A DNA stretch of 64,000 nucleotides from NCBI RefSeq assembly GCF_002305895.1, contig NZ_CP022203.1, positions 7,784,001-7,848,000 of the forward strand. The letters run 5' to 3'. Position numbers and translations under genes: made by a program. Of the stretch, positions 58,076 through 64,000 are shown one piece after another (positions within the stretch are counted from its first letter, which is position 1; each line of letters opens with the position of its first letter). Under the pieces are notes generated by a model that saw only the letters and a list, made by a program, of their open reading frames with translations, made no database searches and was not told where the DNA came from. This DNA is from Corallococcus macrosporus DSM 14697 (GTDB taxonomy: Bacteria > Myxococcota > Myxococcia > Myxococcales > Myxococcaceae).

Positions 58076-59844
58076 GCCGCCACGCGCTGACGCATTCCTC
58101 CGGCCCTCGGGCCCTCCTCGCGGCGCTGGCCGTGGCGCTGTGCTGCGCGCCGGCCGCGTGGGCCCAGGAGTCCTCGCTCAAGGAAGAGGTGAAGGAGCGG
58201 CTGAGCCGCGTGGAGACGGAGCTGGACGACTGGGACGTGCCCGGCGCCCGGCGCGAGCTGTCCGAGGTGGAGAAGCTCCTCCCCGCCGACGTGGAGCCGC
58301 TGAAGTACTACCAGGGCCGGGTGGCCTTCGAGGAGGGCCGCTACGACGACGCGGTGGCGCTCCTGGAGGGCGCCAACATCGAGGACAAGCCGGGCAGCTA
58401 CCTGCGCCTGGCCAAGGACACGCGCGACATCACCAAGGCCCACCTGCGCGCGGAGAGCGAGCACTTCATCTTCCAGTACCCCAAGGGGAAGGAAGAGGTG
58501 CTGGTGCCCTACGCGCTGGAGACGCTGGAGGCCATCCACCGGGCGATGAAGGAGGACCTCGGCTGGACGCCGCCGGGCGGCAAGATTCGCGTGGAGGTGG
58601 TGAGCAACGCGCGCGAGCTGTCCAAGGTCAGCACGCTGACGGAGAAGCAGATTGGCACCACGGGCACCATCGCCATCTGCAAGTTCAACAAGCTGATGGT
58701 GACCAGCCCCAAGGCGGTGGCGCGCGGCTACGACTGGCAGGACACGCTGGCGCACGAGTACATCCACCTGGTCATCAGCCAGATGAGCCGCAACACGGTG
58801 CCCATCTGGCTGCACGAGGGCCTGGCCAAGTTCCTGGAGTCGCGCTGGCGCGGCAAGGCGGGGCTGGCGATGACGCCCTCCACGCAGGCGCTGCTGGGCA
58901 AGCGGGTGAAGGCGGACACGCTCATCCCCTTCGAGAAGATGCACCCGTCGATTGCATTGCTGCCCACCGCGGAGGACGCGGCCACCGCGTTCGCGGAGGT
59001 GTTCTACGCCATCGACTACGTGCACGGCGTGAAGGGCACCGCGGGCCTGCGCGCCATCATCCAGGAGCTGAAGGCCGGGCAGAAGGACCGCAAGGCGGTG
59101 GAGGTGGCCATGGGCATGCCCTTCACCCTCTTCGAGAAGTCCTGGCTGGCGCACATCAAGAAGCAGCCCTTCCCCACCGAGCTGCTGCCCCGCGAGGACC
59201 GCGTGGTGCTGAAGGAGAACGCCAAGGGCAACGTGAAGGACGAGGGCGAGAAGAAGGGGCGCGAAATCTCCTTCGGCGACTTCCAGGAGGTGACGGAGGT
59301 GCCCGCGCGCAAGTTCGCGCACCTGGGTGAGCTCTTGCGCGAGCGCAACCGCGTGAAGGCCGCGGCGGAGGAGTACGCCAAGGCGCACGAGCTGGTGGGC
59401 GACAAGTACGAGTCGGTGTCCAACAAGTACGCGCTGGCCCTGCTGGAGCTGCGGCGGCTGGACGAAGCGGAGAACGTGCTGCGCGGCAGCCTGCGCGTGC
59501 ACCCGGGCTCACCGTCCACCAACGTCCACCTGGGCCGCATCCTGCTGTACCGGAAGGACTACCCGAAGGCGAAGACGGCCTACCTGGAGGCGCTGGCCTC
59601 GGACCCGTTCGACCCGGAAATCCACCTGGCCCTCACCCGCATCCACGGCTCCCTGGGCGAGACGGCCCTGGCCACCCGCGCGCGGCAGGCGAGCGTCCTG
59701 CTCACGGGCCTCAAGCCCGAAGAGGTGGACCGCGTGGCGCAGCAGTTCCTGAAGGACGAGGGCGGCCTGTCGGAGATGAACGTGTCGGGGACGTCGGACG
59801 CGCCGCAGCCCGAGAAGCCGACCAATTCCGATGCCGAGGATTGA
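58072..59844 (+). CDS. Secreted peptidase MA-like metalloprotease with TPR repeats
   Basis: The GTG at 58072 overlaps the DUF4175 stop (GTGA). The 590-residue protein has a signal peptide (LAALAVALCCAPAAWA), a helical repeat N-terminal part and a gluzincin core with H228-E229 and H232 in LAHEYIHLVI and a third ligand E249 in HEGLAKFLE. TPR-like repeats (about 395-540: LGELLRERNRVKAAAEEYAK, LGRILLYRKDYPKAKTAYLE) and an acidic tail follow. It resembles peptidase MA family proteins. Coupling to the DUF4175 gene suggests a periplasmic complex. The substrate is unknown. Confidence 0.85.
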   Translation: MSRHALTHSSGPRALLAALAVALCCAPAAWAQESSLKEEVKERLSRVETELDDWDVPGARRELSEVEKLLPADVEPLKYYQGRVAFEEGRYDDAVALLEGANIEDKPGSYLRLAKDTRDITKAHLRAESEHFIFQYPKGKEEVLVPYALETLEAIHRAMKEDLGWTPPGGKIRVEVVSNARELSKVSTLTEKQIGTTGTIAICKFNKLMVTSPKAVARGYDWQDTLAHEYIHLVISQMSRNTVPIWLHEGLAKFLESRWRGKAGLAMTPSTQALLGKRVKADTLIPFEKMHPSIALLPTAEDAATAFAEVFYAIDYVHGVKGTAGLRAIIQELKAGQKDRKAVEVAMGMPFTLFEKSWLAHIKKQPFPTELLPREDRVVLKENAKGNVKDEGEKKGREISFGDFQEVTEVPARKFAHLGELLRERNRVKAAAEEYAKAHELVGDKYESVSNKYALALLELRRLDEAENVLRGSLRVHPGSPSTNVHLGRILLYRKDYPKAKTAYLEALASDPFDPEIHLALTRIHGSLGETALATRARQASVLLTGLKPEEVDRVAQQFLKDEGGLSEMNVSGTSDAPQPEKPTNSDAED

Positions 59845-60210
59845 ACATCCTCGCATCGCGGGTTCGTTTCTACTCCGAGCGCATTGTGTCGAAGAGATTT
59901 CAAGGACTTCTAATCTTGGATTTGAAGCCTTCTATCCACCGAGCACTGTGGGCCCAGCAGTCACCACGAGCAGACTCCCCAATGGAGGCCGCAGTCGATG
60001 GACGAAGGTTAGGGCCCGCTCACAATTTACTTAGCCCTGAGAGGCGTTCCCACCCTCGGAAAATCGGCCTCCAGGCACAGAAATCGGCCAAGTAATTTCT
60101 GAACGGTCCCTTAACCCCTGGGCCAACACTTTTGTCGCCCCCTTGGAGTCCCAAACACCAAAGGCACGGGGAAGAACATAGGCTTTAGAATTACAAGGTT
60201 GCGTAAGCCA
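59845..60210. other. Lower-GC intergenic stretch, possible mobile-element remnant
   Basis: This is 366 bases without a supportable gene, and it is clearly less GC-rich than its surroundings. AAATCGGCC occurs at 60061-60069 and again at 60081-60089, exactly 20 bases apart. Repeated short motifs at this spacing resemble the multiple transposase-binding repeats at ends of some insertion sequences such as the IS21 family. No transposase gene is present, so this is only a possible remnant. Confidence 0.35.
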
Positions 60211-60738
60211 TTACGTCGACGCAGCACGAACAGCCTCAGCAACCGTTTTGAGCGGAATAAACATCCGTGACGGCCAGGACTCTGGAACACCAGTCGGCTG
60301 AAGCGGGTGAAATCCGTGCTTTTTATAGAATCGAAAGGCGTTCTCGTCCTTCGCATCGGTAATTACACCAGCGCACCCGACGACTGAAGCGCTCAGGCAT
60401 TTCTCGAAGGCATCGAGAAGCATTCGCGCGCCATGCATCTGCCCCTGTGCCCGCCGATCTACGGCCAACCTTCCCAGGAGAGCTGCGCCAAAGCTTCCTG
60501 GTGCATTCTGCCGCAGGTCCCTTGGAAGGCCCGGCCCACGCTCAACCGTAGCCATCGTGAGGGTGTAGTACCCTAACAAACGAGGAGCACCTACCGCCTG
60601 CCGAAGGACGTAGGTGCTCCCAAGGTGTCTCTGATGATTTAGCAGCGCGCGGCTGAAGAAAAATGTATCTAGCGGCGCGACTCCGCAGGAGAAATCCGAC
60701 TCCAGATCCTCGATGCAGATGGGGTTGATGCTAAACAA
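60211..60738 (-). CDS. GNAT acetyltransferase of the TacT/AtaT toxin type, possibly decayed
   Basis: The 175-residue protein has the layout of toxin-type GNATs paired with DUF1778 antitoxins: DFSCGVAPLDTFFFSRALLN, STYVLRQAV, LLGYYTLTMATVE, LGRLAVDRRAQG, and the C-terminal NAFRFYKKHGFHPL with its conserved Tyr. These toxins acetylate charged tRNA. However, the acetyl-CoA loop, normally like AQGRGLGARLL, reads AQGQMHGARML, so a key Gly is Met and activity may be lost. It lies 21 bases downstream of the antitoxin-like gene. Codon use and GC content are atypical for the window, suggesting transfer. Confidence 0.8.
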   Translation of the reverse strand: MFSINPICIEDLESDFSCGVAPLDTFFFSRALLNHQRHLGSTYVLRQAVGAPRLLGYYTLTMATVERGPGLPRDLRQNAPGSFGAALLGRLAVDRRAQGQMHGARMLLDAFEKCLSASVVGCAGVITDAKDENAFRFYKKHGFHPLQPTGVPESWPSRMFIPLKTVAEAVRAAST

Positions 60739-60759
60739 GTATCCCCCAGTTACATGGAT

Positions 60760-61014
60760 CTACCGCTTCAGCTTGGCGAAAGCCGCCAGCACACTGGGCT
60801 CCACGTCGGGGGGATTCTCACATAGTTCCGAGAAACGAGAGTACTGAGTGGAAGACAGTTCCACCCGCTGGGTGACCTCCACCCAGCTGTGCTCGCGCGT
60901 CGGAGCACTGCGCTCCCGCTCTCGACTCCGTTCCTTCATTTTGGCCGCTTGTAGCATCGTGTCCTCCGAGACCAGAGCGCTCTTGGATCGGCCTTGCTTT
61001 TCACGTACCGGCAT
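60760..61014 (-). pseudogene. Remnant or divergent DUF1778-like antitoxin
   Basis: The ATG at 61014 gives 84 residues. The C-terminal part (VELSSTQYSRFSELCENPPD, VEPSVLAAFAKLKR) matches the toxin-neutralising end of DUF1778 antitoxins, and its place before the GNAT gene fits. The expected N-terminal ribbon-helix-helix is not recognisable: residues 1-45 are instead a highly charged segment (MLQAAKMKERSRERERSA). I therefore think it is an N-terminally altered or decayed antitoxin, though a truly divergent functional form is possible. A 30-bp perfect palindrome lies 10 bases upstream. Confidence 0.5.
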
Positions 61015-61024
61015 GCGTTCGCAG

Positions 61025-61054
61025 TGGCGGTACGGTGCTAGCACCGTACCGCCA
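61025..61054. repeat. Perfect 30-bp palindrome upstream of the antitoxin remnant
   Basis: The 15-base arms (61025-61039 and 61040-61054) are exact inverted copies with no spacer, centred on GTGCTAGCAC. The left end reads TGGCGGTACGG. It is 10 bases from the antitoxin start, where a repressor-antitoxin would bind. It could be an operator or a cruciform-forming remnant. Confidence 0.85.
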
Positions 61055-61105
61055 TCTTCCCCCAACAGTAAAGCCCCCTTTGCAGTGGGGAACAAACCTC
61101 TTGAT

Positions 61106-61161
61106 TACGTGCGCCTCATCGGGCAGGATTGCTAGCAATCCTGCCCGATGAGGCGCACGTA
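61106..61161. repeat. Perfect 56-bp palindrome
   Basis: The 28-base arms (61106-61133 and 61134-61161) are exact inverted copies with no spacer, centred on TTGCTAGCAA. The arms begin TACGTGCGCCTCATCGGGCA. Both palindromes share the core GCTAGC. Perfect long palindromes without spacer are unstable in replication, so this one is either recent, selected, or an assembly artefact. Confidence 0.85.
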
Positions 61162-61168
61162 CATGACA

Positions 61169-61194
61169 GGAAGTGCACCCTTGAACGCACTTCC
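61169..61194. repeat. Short inverted repeat next to the 56-bp palindrome
   Basis: GGAAGTGC (61169-61176) and GCACTTCC (61187-61194) are perfect arms with a 10-base loop, 7 bases after the large palindrome. It may be a transcript hairpin or part of the same element. Confidence 0.6.
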
Positions 61195-61435
61195 CGGGCT
61201 TATTTAGTGCCCACATCCCCCTAAATTTAGGTCGCGTCCTTCTAGACGCCACTCGACGGGCATATTTCGAGTAATAGGAGCGTTCGGCAGGCTGCTTAGG
61301 GAGCGAGCCCTCGTCCTTCCCGTTCCTTACGCACATGTCGGGAACAGACGGCCGTTCCACCGTCCACATACAAGCCGTACTCTTCACCAAACTCCATCGA
61401 GATTCTTGTGCGTAGCTTCCCGCACGGGAGGCTCG

Positions 61436-61864
61436 ATGGAGGTCGGATCCCTCATCTCGCTTGCCGCCGAGCTCATGGAGTGGGCCGGCGTGGGCAGCAT
61501 GGTCCTGGGGGCCGTGCTCGCCCTTGTCTTGCTCATGACTCAGGAGCGGCTTCCCTCCGGCGAGGCCTACCGCCGCTTCCGGCTGAACCTGGGCCGCGCC
61601 ATCCTCCTGGGCCTGGAGTTCCTCGTCGCCGCCGACATCATCCGCACCGTGAGCCAGCGACCCACGCTGAACGGCGTGCTGGTGCTGGGCCTCATCGTCC
61701 TCATCCGCACCTTCCTCAGCTTCACCCTCACCGTGGAGCTGGAGGGACGCTGGCCCTGGCAGCATCGTGACGACGTCGCCGGGCCGATTCATCCGCCGCC
61801 GTCCTCACATCCCCCGCAGCGCCCGCCGCCCGCACCTGACGCGCCACGTCCGGTGAAGCACTGA
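61436..61864 (+). CDS. DUF1622 family membrane protein
   Basis: The ATG at 61436 follows GGGAGG; an in-frame GTG at 61406 lacks one. The 142-residue protein has three hydrophobic segments, the usual DUF1622 pattern (VGSMVLGAVLALVLLMTQER, RFRLNLGRAILLGLEFLVAA, DIIRTVSQRPTLNGVLVLGL, IVLIRTFLSFTLTVELEGRW). It is followed by a Pro/His-rich tail. The function is unknown. It is an inner-membrane protein. Confidence 0.85.
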   Translation: MEVGSLISLAAELMEWAGVGSMVLGAVLALVLLMTQERLPSGEAYRRFRLNLGRAILLGLEFLVAADIIRTVSQRPTLNGVLVLGLIVLIRTFLSFTLTVELEGRWPWQHRDDVAGPIHPPPSSHPPQRPPPAPDAPRPVKH

Positions 61865-62030
61865 ACGCAGCGGGTCGGCCAGGTGGGCAGCGGCACCGTC
61901 GGCCGCCGCACCCTGCCCTCCCCTCCCGTGAAGTGGCGCACGGACGCGGCCTCCCGCGCCGTGCATCTTCCGCCAACGCCGCTCCAACGTGCGCGCCCGC
62001 ATCCATCCCCACACAAAGGAGCCGCACGTG

Positions 62031-62705
62031 ATGAAGCATCCCCTTCCGGGGCTCGTCCTCGCCGCCTCGCTGTTCACCCAGAGCGCCTCGTTCGCGCAGT
62101 CCGGCATGCCCGACGCCCCTCCGTCCCCGCAGGACACCGTGTCCGTTCAAAAGGGCATGGCCACCTACCGCGGCTACACCGCGCCCACGGACGAGAAGGC
62201 GCTGCTCGACCGGCTGCACCTGGCGAACCAGAACGAAATCAAGGCGGGCCAGCTCGCCCAGCAGCGCTCGCAGAACCCCGACGTGAAGGCCTTTGGCGCC
62301 ATCATGATGAAGGCGCACACCGCGCTGGACCAGAAGCTCACGTCCTACGCGCGCAGCAAGGGCCTGAAGCTGGCGGAGACACCCAAGCCGATGAACGACG
62401 CGGAAGAGGCCGCCATGGCCAAGAGCAAGGCCACGATGGAGCAGCTCCAGGTCATCCGCGGCGCGCCCTTCGACTCCGCCTATCTGGCCTCGCAAGTCAC
62501 AGGACATGACGCCGTCCTGGGCATGGTCCACACCGCCCAGAAGGCCCTGCCCAAGGCCTCTCCCGAGCTCGCCGCCATGCTCGACGACCTCGACAAGCAG
62601 GTGCCCGCTCACCGGCATCAGGCCTGGTCCATGCTGGGCAAGCTGGGCGACGAGACAGGCGTGGGCGGCTCCGGGCCGGGGCACGAGCCCCCGCCGAAGC
62701 CCTGA
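62031..62705 (+). CDS. DUF4142 family exported protein
   Basis: I use the ATG at 62031, 10 bases after AAGGAG. The 224-residue protein has a signal peptide (LPGLVLAASLFTQSASFAQS) and a four-helix ferritin-like DUF4142 domain (LLDRLHLANQNEIKAGQLAQ, NPDVKAFGAIMMKAHTALDQ, HDAVLGMVHTAQKALP). It ends with a Pro/Gly-rich tail. DUF4142 proteins are periplasmic with unknown function, often linked to stress. It is separated by 166 bases from DUF1622. Confidence 0.82.
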   Translation: MKHPLPGLVLAASLFTQSASFAQSGMPDAPPSPQDTVSVQKGMATYRGYTAPTDEKALLDRLHLANQNEIKAGQLAQQRSQNPDVKAFGAIMMKAHTALDQKLTSYARSKGLKLAETPKPMNDAEEAAMAKSKATMEQLQVIRGAPFDSAYLASQVTGHDAVLGMVHTAQKALPKASPELAAMLDDLDKQVPAHRHQAWSMLGKLGDETGVGGSGPGHEPPPKP

Positions 62706-62779
62706 CCCGAGGCACGGCGCGCTTTCACACGCCGTACACACCCGCCTCCCGACGATGGAGGCGGGCACGCGCACGGGGC

Positions 62780-63070
62780 ATGATGACGCCCATGATGCCT
62801 CAAACGCTGCCCCTGCCCCTCCTCGTCACCGTGAGCGCGCTGCTGAGCGGCTGCTTCAGCGACACGGACACCATCTGCGAGAGGCGGAAGGAGTGCTTCT
62901 CGGACACGCTCAACGTCCAGTCCTGCGAGGACGACCTCCGCGACTGGATGGAGCGGCAGGACCAGGAGCGCCGCCGGGACACGCTCGCCGACTGCGCGGA
63001 CTGCGTCGGCAGCAAGACCTGCTCGCAGATTCGCACCGCCTGCATCGGCGCCTGCATGGGCGTCCCCTGA
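62780..63070 (+). CDS. Small Cys-rich lipoprotein
   Basis: The 96-residue protein has several possible Met starts (62780, 62783, 62792). A signal peptide ends at lipobox LLSGC. The mature part has eight further Cys in a regular pattern (ICERRKECFSD, QSCEDDLRDW, DCADCVGSKTC, ACIGACMGVP), which is likely to form disulfides. No known family is recognised. It is convergent with the S9 peptidase gene, with a shared terminator between them. Confidence 0.72.
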   Translation: MMTPMMPQTLPLPLLVTVSALLSGCFSDTDTICERRKECFSDTLNVQSCEDDLRDWMERQDQERRRDTLADCADCVGSKTCSQIRTACIGACMGVP

Positions 63071-63083
63071 GCCCCAAAGACAA

Positions 63084-63114
63084 CGGGGCCCGCATCTTCA
63101 CGATGCGAGCCCCG
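63084..63114. terminator. Bidirectional terminator-like hairpin between convergent genes
   Basis: CGGGGC (63084-63089) with CGCATC (63091-63096) pairs with GATGCG (63102-63107) and GCCCCG (63109-63114). This makes a 12-bp stem with one C/A mismatch and a TTCAC loop. It lies 14 bases after one stop codon and 27 bases from the other. This is the clearest terminator in the window, though without U tracts. Confidence 0.7.
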
Positions 63115-63140
63115 AGTACCGACACCGCGTCACGCGGTGA

Positions 63141-64000
63141 CTACTTGCGCGTCCACTGGTCCAGCCAGCCCAGGACTTCGTCGTGCCACTGCACGCTGTT
63201 GGCCGGGCGCAGCACCCAGTGGTTCTCCTCCGGGAAGTAGAGCAGCTTGGAGGGGATGCCCTTGCGCTGGAGCGCCGTGAAGGTGCCCAGGCCCTGCGTC
63301 TCCACCACGCGGAAGTCCTGGCCGCCGTGAATGACCATCATCGGCGTCTTCCACTTCGCGACGTGCTCAATCGGGTTGTGCTTGCTGTAGCCCGCCGGGT
63401 TCTCCCACGGCGTGCCCTTGTGCTCCCACTCCGGGAACCACAGCTCCTCGGTGTCGAAGTAGCCCATGCGCTCGTCGAGGATGCCGTCGTGGTTGACGAG
63501 GCACTTGAAGCCGTCCGGCCAGTTGCCCGCAATCCAGTTGATCATGTACCCGCCGTAGCTCGCGCCCAGCGCGCACATCTTGTCCTTGTTGATGAAGCTG
63601 TAGCGCTTGAGCGCCGCGGCCAGGCCCTTCTGCAGGTCCTCGAAGGGCTTGCCACCCCAGTCATCGGAGATGGAGTCGGTGAAGGCCTGCCCGTAGCCGG
63701 TGGAGCCGTGGAAGTCGACCATCACGGCCACGTAGCCGCGCCCCGCGTACACCTGCGGGTTCCACCGGTAATGGAAGTGATTGCCGAACGAGCCCTGCGG
63801 GCCGCCGTGGATGAGGAACGCCAGCGGGTACTTCTTCTTCGGGTCGAAGTTCACCGGCTTCACGACGTAGGCGTGGACCGTCTCGTTGTTCCAGCCGGGG
63901 AACGAGAACTGCTCGAAGGCCCCGAAGCGGATGCGGGCCAGCGCATCCTGGTTCACCTGGGTGATTTGGCGCGAGCCGGAGCCGTCCGCGTTCATCACGT
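63141..64000 (-). CDS. S9 family prolyl oligopeptidase-type peptidase, C-terminal part
   Basis: The gene runs off the right edge, so only the C-terminal 286 residues are visible. They form the alpha/beta-hydrolase catalytic domain with the Ser in GASYGG, Asp in HGGQDFRV and His in ENHWVL, plus the oxyanion block FLIHGGPQGSFGNHF and the family strand GYVAVMVDFHGSTGYGQAFT. The upstream part presumably encodes a beta-propeller. S9 enzymes of the acylaminoacyl-peptidase/DPP branch cleave peptides, often secreted. The lost N-terminus prevents checking for a signal peptide. Confidence 0.9.
   Translation of the reverse strand, partial: VMNADGSGSRQITQVNQDALARIRFGAFEQFSFPGWNNETVHAYVVKPVNFDPKKKYPLAFLIHGGPQGSFGNHFHYRWNPQVYAGRGYVAVMVDFHGSTGYGQAFTDSISDDWGGKPFEDLQKGLAAALKRYSFINKDKMCALGASYGGYMINWIAGNWPDGFKCLVNHDGILDERMGYFDTEELWFPEWEHKGTPWENPAGYSKHNPIEHVAKWKTPMMVIHGGQDFRVVETQGLGTFTALQRKGIPSKLLYFPEENHWVLRPANSVQWHDEVLGWLDQWTRK

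Larger units (their letters stand above)
61015..61435. other. Hairpin-rich, lower-GC intergenic region
   Basis: This is 421 bases between the antitoxin remnant and the DUF1622 gene. It contains the 30-bp and 56-bp perfect palindromes and a further hairpin, described separately. The rest (61200-61430) is moderate GC with no supportable open frame, start or family match on either strand. It looks like the edge of an acquired segment. Confidence 0.5.

Noticed and set aside
59831-60095. Short plus-strand open frames after the metalloprotease gene
   Set aside because: No ribosome sites or recognisable protein features; composition suggests non-coding remnant.
61001-61792. Minus-strand open frame across the palindromes and DUF1622 gene
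   Set aside because: It is antisense to a well-supported DUF1622 protein and shows no family resemblance.

Overview
The window is very GC-rich chromosomal DNA, packed with genes that use ATG, GTG and occasional TTG starts. It looks like a predatory myxobacterium of the Myxococcaceae (Myxococcus, Corallococcus or Pyxidicoccus type). The evidence is several large Ser/Thr kinases, FHA and SPFH proteins, many lipoproteins with Asp-Ala-Gly-Thr linkers, myxobacterial Cys-rich repeats, an Imm11-like protein, and abundant hydrolases. This assignment comes from gene content only. No rRNA, tRNA or CRISPR array was seen.

Layout. 1-4185: the end of a secreted protein, an NAD-kinase-like and SPFH gene pair on the minus strand, a calcineurin-like phosphoesterase and an Imm11-like protein. 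4562-18684: a ten-gene plus-strand locus for beta-glucan breakdown and uptake. It runs lipoprotein, ROK regulator, GH16 lipoprotein, a complete Opp/Dpp-type ABC importer (with one permease fused to one ATPase), GH1 beta-glucosidase, a glycosidase fused to an outer-membrane beta-barrel, and two lipoproteins. Most junctions are 4-base ATGA/GTGA overlaps. The likely logic is surface cutting by GH16 and the glycosidase-barrel, outer-membrane passage through the barrel, ABC import, and hydrolysis to glucose by GH1. 18786-35000: signalling and housekeeping genes, including kinases with TPR or repeat tails, a papain/C39-like protein, the hprK-rapZ pair, a HIT protein, a membrane spermidine-synthase-like protein, an orphan BtuD/FecE-type ATPase and an FHA-GAF-pseudocyclase.

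35142-44250 is a vitamin B12 regulon on the minus strand with two cobalamin riboswitches. Riboswitch 2 precedes btuB, a Cys-rich beta-propeller lipoprotein, btuF and btuC. Riboswitch 1 precedes a second propeller-like lipoprotein, another lipoprotein and an exported Rieske protein. The matching ATPase may be the orphan at 28.2 kb.

44281-59844 holds an FHA protein, small envelope proteins, a FIST protein beside a histidine kinase (NosP/NahK-like arrangement), a ComEA-like protein, a C69 dipeptidase, a proline-rich mono-ADP-ribosyltransferase with an intact R-S-E triad, a SRPBCC protein, a MarR regulator, and a DUF4175 coiled-coil protein coupled to a peptidase MA-like metalloprotease. 59845-61435 is a visibly lower-GC patch with an apparently decayed GNAT/DUF1778-type toxin-antitoxin pair and two perfect palindromes of 30 and 56 bp. 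The window ends with DUF1622, DUF4142 and lipoprotein genes and a truncated S9 peptidase.

The strongest candidates for undescribed biology are the glycosidase-barrel fusion with its ABC-based glucan locus, the riboswitch-controlled B12 capture set with a Rieske protein, and the ADP-ribosyltransferase.
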